The position numbers were made by a program, and so were the translations under genes. Source: Paractinoplanes pyxinae (GTDB taxonomy: Bacteria; Actinomycetota; Actinomycetes; Mycobacteriales; Micromonosporaceae). From it: a stretch of 64,000 nt of DNA. Below, piece after piece: positions 1 to 7,812 of this stretch. The stretch is taken from assembly GCF_026626335.1 (NCBI RefSeq), contig NZ_JAPNTZ010000001.1, forward strand, positions 806,001 through 870,000, given 5' to 3'. The notes beneath the pieces were generated by a model that was given only the letters and a program-made list of their open reading frames with translations, searched no databases and was not told the DNA's origin. How positions within the stretch are numbered: position 1 is the first letter of the stretch; each line of letters opens with the position of its first letter.

Positions 1-1
1 C

Positions 2-2194
2 GGATGGGAGCAGATACCGGTCCGGGACGACCTCGAAGACTTCCTGTTCCGCTATCTCACCAGTGTCGAGGCGACCGGGACTCTGATGCTCGTTCTCGGC
101 CAGCCCGGCGCCGGGAAGTCCGTCCTGACCCGGGTGCTCGCCGCACGTCTGCCACCGGCCGACTACCTGGTGGTACGCGTGCCCCTACGGGATGTGGCGG
201 CCGAACTTGACGTGCAAGGGCAGATCGAACGAGCCGTCCTGCAGTCGACGGGGGAGCGGATTGCCTGGCCCGACCTGGTCCGCGGCTGCGCGGGCAGCAT
301 GCCGGTGATCTTGATCGACGGATTCGACGAGCTCCTGCAGGCGACCGGTGTTCGCCAGACCGACTACCTCACCCGGCTGGCCGACTTCCAGCGACGGGAG
401 GCCGAGCTCGGGCGCCCCGCCGCCATCCTGGTGACCACCCGGACCAGCGTGGCCGACCGTGCTCGGGCGCCCATCGACACCGTCTTCGTGCGCTTGGAGC
501 CTTTCGACAAAGATCAGATCGACGCCTGGGTGACGATTTGGAACCGAACCAACGCCGCCAACTTCGAACGAGCCGACATCAAGCCGTTGGACGTGGAAGT
601 GGTCCGGAGGCACGCCGATATCGCCGGCCAGCCGCTCCTTCTGCTGATGCTGGCCCTGTACGACGCCGACGGCAACGCTCTGCGGCGGTTCCCGCCGGCC
701 ATCGTGCCCTCGGCTTTGTACGAAGGCCTTCTCACGGCGTTCGCGCGTCGGGAGATCACGAAGCACGATCTGTCACCGTCGGCCGACGAGCTTCAGGCGT
801 TGATCACCGAGGACATGCGCAGGCTGTCGATCGTGGCGTTCGCGATGTTCAACCGGCAGAGCCAGTGGGTCACTGAGTCGGATCTCGAGCTCGACCTCGC
901 CGCCATTTTCGGCAGGCCCGGTGAGATTGAACCCGGCGCGATACGGTCCCGGCTGGGTCCGGCCGAACGTCAGCTCGGCCGGTTCTTCTTCGTTCACCGG
1001 GCGCGCGCGATCCGCGACGAGTCAGCTCTGCACACGTACGAGTTCCTGCACGCCACCTTCGGCGAGTACCTGGTTGCCCGGCTCACCTGGGAGGTCGCCG
1101 TCGACTCCGCGAACCGGGACGCCACCGCCATGCTGCCGACCGGCGGAGTGGACGACGGGTTGTTGCACGCGTTGCTGTCGTTCGCCGCTTTGGCCGGCCG
1201 CAAGCCGATCGTGGAGTTCCTGACGCTCATGGCCGCGCGCTTGGACGCCTCCGAGCGGGAGCGCCTGTCGAACCTCTTGATTCGCCTGCTGCGCTCGGCC
1301 GGCCTGCCGAACCCGGCCCGATCCTTCGCGCAGTACGCCCCGCAGCGGATCAGCGTGTCGCAGCGGCACGCGGCGTACAGCGCCAACCTCGTGCTGCTGG
1401 CCGCCCTCATCCGAGGCGAACTTCGAGGTGGGGACGTGTTCACGGCCGCGGAGACGGATCCCGTCGAAGAGTGGCATCGGCTGGCGCTGTTGTGGCAGTC
1501 ACAATTGGGCGCCGATTTCTACAGCATGGTGCATACCATGGCCCTTCGGCGGGTGACCGACGGCACTCACCGTGACGTGGTGCTTTACGTCGACCACGGC
1601 CAAGAGGTGCCCGCCGCGATCGATCCGCTCTGGACCTACAACATCGGCGAGCGTCGTGGCTCGTTCATCTGGGGTTTCGCGGACGAGCTCGGTGTCCGTC
1701 GTCGTGCGAACTTCCTGTGCGGTGGGCAAAGCGACATGCTGATGCATGTCGCCGAGCCGTTCTTCGAACTGGGAAAGCATGTCGTCACCCGCTTCTTCTC
1801 CGTCTTCCCCGATGAGGCAGACCTGGCTCCGTCGAGAGCACGAGCCTTGCTCGACGTCCTGCTGCTGACGGCGTCGGACGATGATGTGCCCGACCGGCAT
1901 CTGCGCTACGTGCGTTGCGCTTCGGTGTGCGTAATTGACGACCGCTCGTGGAGTCCGGACGACGACGTGCAGCTGACCAGGCTGACCGACCTGCTGCTGA
2001 ACGCGCTCCTGACCGACCGGCACGTACGAGCCGAAACCGCGGCCCAGGTCGTGGAAACCTTGATGCGAGCCGAATGGACGACTGAGACGACGAGAGCGCG
2101 TCTCCGGGACTGTGCGTCGGTCTTCCTCGGCCGGACCGGGGAGGCCGAGGGCGCAGCTCGTGAAAGGCTCGCTTTGATCGTCAATTCCGGATGA
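2..2194 (+). CDS. NACHT-type (STAND) ATPase, 5'-truncated by window edge
   Basis: The frame is open from base 2, so the N-terminus lies outside the window; the first in-frame ATG (86) is only four residues before the P-loop and is not a credible start. Walker A GQPGAGKS is at 98-121 and Walker B VILIDGFDELL at about 305-337, with the acidic tail typical of NACHT ATPases. The remaining ~600 residues show no repeat I can name. STAND NTPases are ligand-triggered switches and many bacterial NACHT proteins act in anti-phage defence; that role is only inferred here because the N-terminal effector is missing. The stop codon overlaps a possible ATGA start at 2191. Confidence 0.85.
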   Translation, partial: GWEQIPVRDDLEDFLFRYLTSVEATGTLMLVLGQPGAGKSVLTRVLAARLPPADYLVVRVPLRDVAAELDVQGQIERAVLQSTGERIAWPDLVRGCAGSMPVILIDGFDELLQATGVRQTDYLTRLADFQRREAELGRPAAILVTTRTSVADRARAPIDTVFVRLEPFDKDQIDAWVTIWNRTNAANFERADIKPLDVEVVRRHADIAGQPLLLLMLALYDADGNALRRFPPAIVPSALYEGLLTAFARREITKHDLSPSADELQALITEDMRRLSIVAFAMFNRQSQWVTESDLELDLAAIFGRPGEIEPGAIRSRLGPAERQLGRFFFVHRARAIRDESALHTYEFLHATFGEYLVARLTWEVAVDSANRDATAMLPTGGVDDGLLHALLSFAALAGRKPIVEFLTLMAARLDASERERLSNLLIRLLRSAGLPNPARSFAQYAPQRISVSQRHAAYSANLVLLAALIRGELRGGDVFTAAETDPVEEWHRLALLWQSQLGADFYSMVHTMALRRVTDGTHRDVVLYVDHGQEVPAAIDPLWTYNIGERRGSFIWGFADELGVRRRANFLCGGQSDMLMHVAEPFFELGKHVVTRFFSVFPDEADLAPSRARALLDVLLLTASDDDVPDRHLRYVRCASVCVIDDRSWSPDDDVQLTRLTDLLLNALLTDRHVRAETAAQVVETLMRAEWTTETTRARLRDCASVFLGRTGEAEGAARERLALIVNSG

Positions 2195-2214
2195 GGACAC
2201 CAGCAAAGGGCGTC

Positions 2215-2646
2215 ATGGCGGACGGGTGGACGGCGGAGGAACTGCTGCTCATCGAGGCGGCGGACGAGCTTGAGATAGCGGCCGAGCGGGTGGACGGGAC
2301 GTCGCTGCGGTGGGCGCCGATCTGGGTTGTGCGCGTGGGGGAGCAGGTCTTCGTGCGCAGCTGGCATCGGCGGGAGACCGGGTGGTTCGGGCACGTAGTG
2401 CGGTCGGGGCGGGCCGGCATTCGGGTGCCCGGGCTGGAGGCCGCGGTGGTTGTGGAGGACGTCGGCGCGGGGGCGGAGGACGTGCGGGCGGCCGTCGACG
2501 CTGCCTATCGCGTGAAGTACCAGCGCTACGGCGGCGGCGCCGTCGGGCCGATGGTGACTCCGGCCGCGGCGGCCACCACGTTGCGGCTCAGTCCAGTTGA
2601 ACAGCGGGGCACAGGCCGCGGTAGTTGTCGTGGCGGCGCTGGTTGA
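2215..2646 (+). CDS. DUF2255-like protein
   Basis: About 143 residues. The core (WTAEELLLIEAADELEIA near the start, IWVVRVGEQVFVRSW, WFGHV, then AAYRVKYQRYG) matches my memory of the DUF2255 family, small actinobacterial proteins of unknown function with a split-barrel-like pattern. I chose ATG 2215 because AAAGGG lies 5 nt upstream and homologs start near WT; ATG 2191 overlaps the preceding stop as ATGA and is possible through coupling. The family core ends near TLRLSP, but this frame runs 14 residues further, into the 3' end of the opposing gene (overlap 2588-2646), so the tail is probably a read-on rather than a conserved part. Confidence 0.75.
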   Translation: MADGWTAEELLLIEAADELEIAAERVDGTSLRWAPIWVVRVGEQVFVRSWHRRETGWFGHVVRSGRAGIRVPGLEAAVVVEDVGAGAEDVRAAVDAAYRVKYQRYGGGAVGPMVTPAAAATTLRLSPVEQRGTGRGSCRGGAG

Positions 2647-3004
2647 TGACGTTGAGGGCGATCGCCCCCGACCACAGAAGTATCTGGGCCGAGCGCAGCA
2701 GAATGTTCGAGACCGAGTACGGGCCGACGGCGAGCAGCAGGACCGAGAGGGCCAGCATCCCGCCGAAGAAGTAGCGCGCCCAGCGCTGCCGGGACGCCGC
2801 CCGGAGGACGCGGCGGGCCAGGTGGTCGACGTGCGGGTCGTCGGTCTCGCCGTCGCGCATGGCCTGGCGCACGGCTCGGCGGGTTTCGGCGCTCTCGCTA
2901 CGCAGCAGGCCGAAAAGGGAGTCGCCGCGGCGTAACTCCACGACCACCACGATCACGCCGAACAGAACGAACAGGACGCCGGCCGACACAAGAGCGATGC
3001 TCAC
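2588..3004 (-). CDS. Small two- to three-TM membrane protein, unknown function
   Basis: 138 residues from a GTG start at 3004. A hydrophobic segment at residues ~5-24 (VSAGVLFVLFGVIVVVVE) is followed by a charged cytoplasmic-looking stretch with many Arg residues (RLRSESAETRRAVRQAMRDG), then two hydrophobic segments at ~83-100 and ~105-120. This fits a small integral membrane protein. I do not recognise a family. It is transcribed divergently from the methyltransferase at 3059 and its 3' end overlaps the DUF2255 gene by 59 bp tail-to-tail. Confidence 0.65.
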   Translation of the reverse strand: MSIALVSAGVLFVLFGVIVVVVELRRGDSLFGLLRSESAETRRAVRQAMRDGETDDPHVDHLARRVLRAASRQRWARYFFGGMLALSVLLLAVGPYSVSNILLRSAQILLWSGAIALNVINQRRHDNYRGLCPAVQLD

Positions 3005-3058
3005 GTCCGGGTCGTTACCCGATTCGCCGCGATCTCACGCCGCCCTTACGGTGGCGGG

Positions 3059-3862
3059 ATGACGGGGGATCTGTTCGACGCGGCATCGATGTACGACGAG
3101 GACTATCTGCACTTCTTCGTGGGCGCGGAGAGCGGCGGCGCACCGACGCACGGACCGATTGTGGGCACGGCGTATCCGGGCGCGACCGCGGCGGCCGACC
3201 TGGTGTGGAGGCTGCTCGGCCTGGAGCCGGGGATGGCGGTGCTCGATCTGTGCTGCGGGCACGGCGCGCTGGCCAACGAACTGGCCTCCCGCGGCTGCCG
3301 GGTCACCGGGCTCGACTCCTCCGCCGTGTTCCTGGACCGTGCCCGGGCGGATGCGGGCGCTCTCGAAGTCGAGGTCGACTACGTCGCCGGGGACATGCGC
3401 GCGCTGCCGGGGGAGTGGGACGGCCGGTTCGACCGGGTCGTCAACTGGACCACCGCCTTCGGCTATTTCGACGACGACGCCAACCGGGGTGTGCTCGACG
3501 AGATCGTGCGCGTGCTGCGGCCCGGCGGACGCCTGGCCATGGACCTCGACAACCTTGTGAAGTTCCTGGCCTCGTACACTCCCTCGCGGGTCACCGCCGC
3601 CCGGGCCAACGGCGACCTGCTGGTCGACCGGCACCACCTCGACCCGCTGACCCTGCGCTTCGAGGTCGAGCGCACGGTCGTGCGGGACGGCCGGGCCCGG
3701 ACGCTCACCTTCCTCAAGCGCCTGTTCGGCTTCCCGGAGCTGCGTGACTGGTGCACCGCGGCGGGCTTCACCGCCGTCACCGCGTACGGCGAAGACGGTG
3801 AGCCGCTGCGAGCCGATCACAATCGCATGGTTGTGATCGGTGACCTCAGGCCGCCGGGATAG
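3059..3862 (+). CDS. Class I SAM-dependent methyltransferase
   Basis: 267 residues. Motif I (VLDLCCGHGALANELASRG, about residues 61-79) is the Gly-rich SAM-binding loop, followed by the acidic GLDSS end of strand beta-2 and a motif II/III stretch (FDRVVNWTTAFGYFDDD). The C-terminal part is a typical substrate cap. The substrate cannot be told from sequence; small molecules are usual for this class. ATG 3059 is the natural start, at the beginning of the conserved N-terminal extension (DLFDAASMYDEDYLHFF). The 3' end overlaps the opposing secreted protein gene by 17 bp. Confidence 0.88.
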   Translation: MTGDLFDAASMYDEDYLHFFVGAESGGAPTHGPIVGTAYPGATAAADLVWRLLGLEPGMAVLDLCCGHGALANELASRGCRVTGLDSSAVFLDRARADAGALEVEVDYVAGDMRALPGEWDGRFDRVVNWTTAFGYFDDDANRGVLDEIVRVLRPGGRLAMDLDNLVKFLASYTPSRVTAARANGDLLVDRHHLDPLTLRFEVERTVVRDGRARTLTFLKRLFGFPELRDWCTAAGFTAVTAYGEDGEPLRADHNRMVVIGDLRPPG

Positions 3863-4874
3863 GGAACACGTGCAGCTGGGCCGGCGCCTGCTGGGAAAAG
3901 CCGTCGTTGCTGATCGCGTAGAGCCTCTTCCCGTTGGGCGCCCAGGCCAGGCCGCCCCGGGCCAGGATGTGGTCGGTGCCGCCCAGCTCGAACGACGCCA
4001 CCGAGCTGCCGTCGACGCCGAAGACGGTCACATCGCCGTCGTACCCCGCGTTGGAGCCGCCCGCGATGCGCGTGCCGTCGCGGGTCAGCTCGACCGCGTT
4101 CGGGTACGGCGCGAGCGAGTAACTGCGGCCGGTCTGGGCCGGATTGGCCATGGAGAACGTCTGCAGCCGGTACGGCGATCCGCTCGCCGTGAAGGCGGTG
4201 GCGCCGGTCGGGTCGACGGCCACGTCGCCCAGGTTGCCGCCGAGCTGGCTGGTGCTGCCGACATAGGTCAGCGCCCCGCCGGCGCCGATCGTGTACGAGT
4301 AGCCCGTCCACGGGCTGCCACCCGCGTCGCCCACGAACAGCACGTTGTTGTTGCGCAGCGCGGTGGCCGGCTGCGCGTAGCTGAAGCTCTGGCCGGTGAG
4401 CCCGGTGGTCACCACGGCCGGCTGGCGGCCCAGGTCGACCTTGCCGAGCCCGCGGCTGTCGCAGCTGTAGCCGAAGAACAGGAAGCGGCCGGTGACGGCG
4501 AGCGTCTCGGGGCAGGCGGTCTCGTAGACGGCCGACCGCAGGAGCGAACCAGTGTCGTACGCGACGATCTGGCCGGCCGCGGGCAGCGCCACGTAGAGCA
4601 TGCGCCGGTCGTTGCTGAGCTGCAGGTCGGTCGGCCCCTGGAGGCCGTCGATGGTGCCGGTGATCGCCCCGGTCGCCGACGTGACGACGATCTGCGTGGC
4701 GTCGCGGCCGCCGCTGATGAACACCCGGTCGCCGGCCGAGACGACGTCGGCCGGGTTGCCGAACGGCAGCTGGGTGACTGTGGGCTCGGCCGCGGCCTGC
4801 GCGGTGCCCGGAGCGACGGCGAGGCCACCCAGACACGTCACGAGCGCGGCGAGTAAGACGACAGGTCTGCGCAC
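3846..4874 (-). CDS. Secreted beta-propeller-like (WD/YVTN-type) protein
   Basis: 342 residues with a Sec signal peptide (MRRPVVLLAALVTCLGG, cleavage near AQA-AAEP). The mature part consists of repeating blocks such as DVVSAGDRVFISGG, DLQLSNDRRMLYVA, DVAVDPTGATAFTA and GGLAWAPNGKRLYAIS, which are the strand pattern of a beta-propeller like YVTN or NHL proteins. No catalytic residues are recognisable. Likely an exported binding or scaffold protein; function unknown. About 450 bp of non-coding DNA lies upstream, shared head-to-head with the polysaccharide operon. Confidence 0.75.
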   Translation of the reverse strand: MRRPVVLLAALVTCLGGLAVAPGTAQAAAEPTVTQLPFGNPADVVSAGDRVFISGGRDATQIVVTSATGAITGTIDGLQGPTDLQLSNDRRMLYVALPAAGQIVAYDTGSLLRSAVYETACPETLAVTGRFLFFGYSCDSRGLGKVDLGRQPAVVTTGLTGQSFSYAQPATALRNNNVLFVGDAGGSPWTGYSYTIGAGGALTYVGSTSQLGGNLGDVAVDPTGATAFTASGSPYRLQTFSMANPAQTGRSYSLAPYPNAVELTRDGTRIAGGSNAGYDGDVTVFGVDGSSVASFELGGTDHILARGGLAWAPNGKRLYAISNDGFSQQAPAQLHVFPIPAA

Positions 4875-5014
4875 TGCACTTTCCCCCTCGAAGCCGAGGA
4901 CCGGGCAGGGGGCAGCGACAACTGAACGGTCTCGCCCCCGCGCACCGATCCAGAGGGGTCAATAACTACCACAGGGCGCCGACATTTTCCGGCCCGCCCC
5001 GCGCGACAGCGAAA

Positions 5015-5027
5015 TCACTCATAGTGA
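5015..5027. promoter_or_regulatory. BldD-like box 1 (TCACTCATAGTGA)
   Basis: This is a 13-bp TCAC-N5-GTGA palindrome in the 450-bp gap between the divergent propeller gene and the glycosyltransferase operon. It matches 8 of the 9 defined positions of the published BldD consensus TnACnC(A/T)GnGTnA as I remember it. The rest of the gap (4875-5322) holds two further boxes and otherwise nothing I can assign. Confidence 0.45.
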
Positions 5028-5071
5028 CCGCAGGCGGCCGACGATCCCTTAGCCGATCTCGTACGGCGACA

Positions 5072-5084
5072 TTACGAAGAGTGA
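5072..5084. promoter_or_regulatory. BldD-like box 2 (TTACGAAGAGTGA)
   Basis: This is the second TnAC-N5-GTnA element, 57 bp after the first. It also matches 8 of the 9 defined positions of the BldD consensus. Its flanking bases (CGACATTACGAA) resemble those of box 3 (CGACATCACGAA), so boxes 2 and 3 share more than the half-sites alone. Confidence 0.45.
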
Positions 5085-5293
5085 GATCTGGGGGCGGGCA
5101 AGCCGCCGAAGCGGTAAGCGGCAAAAGCCCGATTCGTGCCTGGTTTCGACCCGATACGTGCAGCCTGAGATGTCTGAGTTCAACCCTTTGGCCAGGATGC
5201 GCCGCCGCCCAGGTCAACGCCCTTGTTTCACGCTGCGTAGCTTCCTATTGTCCTAATGCGTCCGAAAAACACGGGTAACCGCGACGGGCGACA

Positions 5294-5306
5294 TCACGAA
5301 CGGTGA
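5294..5306. promoter_or_regulatory. BldD-like box 3 (TCACGAACGGTGA)
   Basis: This is the third TnAC-N5-GTnA element. It ends 16 bp before the ATG at 5323 and directly abuts the Shine-Dalgarno stretch (AAGGCGGAGG, 5308-5317). It matches 7 of 9 BldD consensus positions. If bound, a protein here would block transcription or leader clearance, so repression is the simplest reading. Confidence 0.4.
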
Positions 5307-5322
5307 CAAGGCGGAGGTTGCG

Positions 5323-6630
5323 ATGTTCGGAGAACACGGCGGGCTGATCCTCGTCGCCGGCTACGCGCTCATGCTGTCGTGGCCGCTCTCGACCGTCGCG
5401 CTGGTGACCATCGCCGTCCGCTACGTGGCGTCACGCCGCCAGGAGCTGGTCAGCCGGTCGCTGGTCAACGGCGACGGCACCCCCGAGCACTTCTGGATCA
5501 TCGTGCCCGCGCTCAACGAAGAGGTCGTGGTCGGGAACACCGTACGGGCCGCTCTGGGTCTCACCGGACCGGGCAACACGCTGGCCCGGGTGCTGGTGGT
5601 CGACGACGGTTCGGACGACCGCACGCCCGAGGTGCTGGCCGCCATCGACCACCCTCGCCTGCACGTGATGCGCCGGGAGCTGCCCGAGGCCCGCAAGGGC
5701 AAGGGCGAGGCGCTGAACGCCGCGTACCGCTACATCGCCGAGCAGACCGCGCAGGCCGGCATCAGCCCCGAGAAGGTCGTCCTCGGCATCATCGACGGCG
5801 ACGGTCAGGGCAGCCCCAACATTCTGCTCGAAGTGTCGCGGATGCTGCGCGATCGGGCGATCGGCGCGGTGCAGGTGCAGGTGCGCATCCGCAACCGCAA
5901 CAAGCTGCTCGGCGCCGTGCAGGACCTCGAGTTCGCGTCCATCGTGAACGCCTGCCAGAGCCTGCGCGACCGGCTCGACACGGTCGGGCTCGGCGGCAAC
6001 GGGCAGTTCACCCGGCTCTCGGCGCTGCTGGCGCTCGGCGCGGCGCCGTGGTCGGCCTGCCTGGTCGAGGACCTGGAACTGGGCCTGCGCATGCACCTGT
6101 CGGGCGTCGGCATCCGCTACACCTCGCGGGCCGCGGTCACCCAGCAGGCCGTGGTCGACGTCCGCCGGCTGACCCGCCAGCGCACCCGCTGGGCCCAGGG
6201 AAACCTGCAGTGCGCCCGCTACCTGCGGCAGCTGGTCACCTCGAAGCAGATCGGGCTCACCTCGCTGGCCGAGGTGCTGCACTACCTGTTCTCGCCGTGG
6301 ATCAACGCGCTGGTCACCGTCGTCCTGGCCGTCATGGTCGCGGTGAGCACGCCCGGCTGGTCCGACCTGGCCGCGGGCGGCGCGGTCTGGCTCGGCATCA
6401 CCTGGTTCCCCGGCTTCCTGTGGGCGCTGGTGCACCGCTACCGGCTCCGCGACGAGACCCTTCCGCGGCTGTTCCTGGCCGCTGTCGCCTACCCCGCGTT
6501 CCTGCTCCTCGGCCTCGTGGCCACCTACCGCGCCATCGCCCGGCAGGCCACCGGCCGGCAGGCCTGGGCCAAGACCGAACGCCTGGCCGAAGAACCGCTC
6601 CCCACCTCCGCTCTCGCCCTCGCGGCCTGA
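5323..6630 (+). CDS. Membrane family-2 glycosyltransferase (polysaccharide synthase, PgaC/HasA/BcsA-like)
   Basis: 435 residues. One N-terminal membrane segment (~8-35) precedes a processive GT2 domain: VDDGSDD at 93-99 (UDP binding), DGDGQG at 158-163, the acceptor-site VEDLELG at 248-254, and RQRTRW at 285-290, the Q/RxxRW signature of processive synthases. Two to three C-terminal membrane segments follow (~322-342, 352-370, 382-405). This layout fits hyaluronan, chitin or poly-GlcNAc synthases that polymerise and export one sugar chain. No PilZ domain or BcsB partner is present. It has a strong SD (GGCGGAGG) and is the first gene of an operon with the 2-epimerase and DUF2334 genes, so a HexNAc polymer is likely (inference). 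Confidence 0.88.
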   Translation: MFGEHGGLILVAGYALMLSWPLSTVALVTIAVRYVASRRQELVSRSLVNGDGTPEHFWIIVPALNEEVVVGNTVRAALGLTGPGNTLARVLVVDDGSDDRTPEVLAAIDHPRLHVMRRELPEARKGKGEALNAAYRYIAEQTAQAGISPEKVVLGIIDGDGQGSPNILLEVSRMLRDRAIGAVQVQVRIRNRNKLLGAVQDLEFASIVNACQSLRDRLDTVGLGGNGQFTRLSALLALGAAPWSACLVEDLELGLRMHLSGVGIRYTSRAAVTQQAVVDVRRLTRQRTRWAQGNLQCARYLRQLVTSKQIGLTSLAEVLHYLFSPWINALVTVVLAVMVAVSTPGWSDLAAGGAVWLGITWFPGFLWALVHRYRLRDETLPRLFLAAVAYPAFLLLGLVATYRAIARQATGRQAWAKTERLAEEPLPTSALALAA

Positions 6631-6651
6631 GACCCCCCAGGAGAATCCGAA

Positions 6652-7812
6652 ATGTCGCTCCCCGAAGTGCACCTGATCGGCGGCACCCGCCCCGAAGCCG
6701 TCAAGCTGGCCCCGGTCGCGATCGCCATGCGCGAGCAGGGTCTGGTCGAGCCGGTTTTGCTGGCCAGCGGTCAGCACCCCACGATGGTCATCCAGGCGCT
6801 GGCCGCGTTCGACCTGACCGCCGACGTCACGCTGACGATCGAGCGCAGCACCGGCAGCCAGGCCGAGCTGATGACCGAGATGGTGCGCCAGCTGGACGCG
6901 CTGTGGGACGTCCGCCCGCCGGCCGCCGTCATCGTGCAGGGCGACACCACGACCAGCCTGGCCGGTGCGCTGGCGGCCTTCTGGCGCCGGATTCCCGTCG
7001 TACACCTGGAAGCGGGTCTTCGCTCGGGCGACCTGGACTCGCCGTTCCCCGAGGAGGCCAACCGCAAGCTCGTCGCCCAGGTCGCCTCGCTTCACCTGGC
7101 GCCGACCCCGCTCGCGGCGATGAACCTGCTCGACGAGAACGTGCCGGCCGCCGACGTGATGGTCACCGGCAACACCGTCGTCGACGCGACCCTGGCCGTG
7201 GCCGGACGCAAGCTGCCTTACGCCAACGCCGCTGTTGCCGCCGCCCGCGCGAACTCGAGCAACCGCCTCGTGCTGGTGACCGCCCACCGCCGCGAGTCGT
7301 GGGGCCAGCCGCTCGACCGCATCCTGGCCGCCGTGCGCACGCTGGTCGCGAAGTACCCGGACATCGACGTGATCCTGCCGAGCCACCCCAACCCGGCCGT
7401 ACGGGCCCAGGTCGAGGCCGGTCTGGCCGGGCTCGAGCGGGTCACGGTCACCGACCCCGTCCCGTACGCGGACCTGTCCCGCCTGCTGTCGGAGGCCTAC
7501 CTGGTGCTGACCGACTCGGGCGGCATCCAGGAGGAGGCGCCGTCGTTCGGCGTCCCGGCGCTGGTGCTGCGTGACGTCACCGAGCGGGTCGAGTCGATCG
7601 ACGCCGGCTGCGCCACATTGGTCGGCTCCGACACGCAGCTGATCGTCGACGAGGCGTCCGCGTTGCTCGACGACCGTGCTCGCCGAGACGCCATGACCGT
7701 CAACGGAAACCCGTACGGCGACGGTCTCGCCGCCCACCGCACCGCCCAAGCCACCGCCGCTCTTCTCGGTCTGACCGCCTCTCCCGAAGCCATGGTTGGA
7801 GTGTCCCGCTGA
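6652..7812 (+). CDS. wecB: UDP-N-acetylglucosamine 2-epimerase (non-hydrolysing)
   Basis: 386 residues, the usual length. It interconverts UDP-GlcNAc and UDP-ManNAc in the cytoplasm. Family motifs: GTRPEAVKLAPV at the N-terminus, VQGDTTTSLAGALAAF, HLEAGLRSGD, FPEEANRKL, VTAHRRESWG and the UDP-binding LTDSGGIQEEAPSFG. An SD (AGGAGAA) lies shortly before ATG 6652. It starts 21 bp after the synthase stop and its own stop overlaps the next start (TGATG). Its place between a polymerase and a secreted deacetylase-like protein suggests it feeds UDP-ManNAc, or balances it with UDP-GlcNAc, for the polymer made by the first gene. Confidence 0.93.
   Translation: MSLPEVHLIGGTRPEAVKLAPVAIAMREQGLVEPVLLASGQHPTMVIQALAAFDLTADVTLTIERSTGSQAELMTEMVRQLDALWDVRPPAAVIVQGDTTTSLAGALAAFWRRIPVVHLEAGLRSGDLDSPFPEEANRKLVAQVASLHLAPTPLAAMNLLDENVPAADVMVTGNTVVDATLAVAGRKLPYANAAVAAARANSSNRLVLVTAHRRESWGQPLDRILAAVRTLVAKYPDIDVILPSHPNPAVRAQVEAGLAGLERVTVTDPVPYADLSRLLSEAYLVLTDSGGIQEEAPSFGVPALVLRDVTERVESIDAGCATLVGSDTQLIVDEASALLDDRARRDAMTVNGNPYGDGLAAHRTAQATAALLGLTASPEAMVGVSR

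Noticed and set aside
5085..5290. Possible c-di-GMP-I riboswitch in the leader of the polysaccharide operon
   Set aside because: GGCAAAAGCCC and nearby helices look suggestive, but the conserved GEMM core and its tetraloop/receptor pattern are absent.
5379..7574. Long plus-strand frame overlapping the GT2 and epimerase genes
   Set aside because: Arg/Pro/Ala-rich out-of-frame translation; both genes in the correct frames have full catalytic motifs.
5431..7749. Long minus-strand open frame across the polysaccharide operon
   Set aside because: It is the antisense shadow of GC-rich plus-strand genes; the product is Arg/Gly/His-rich with no fold, and the plus-strand genes are certain.
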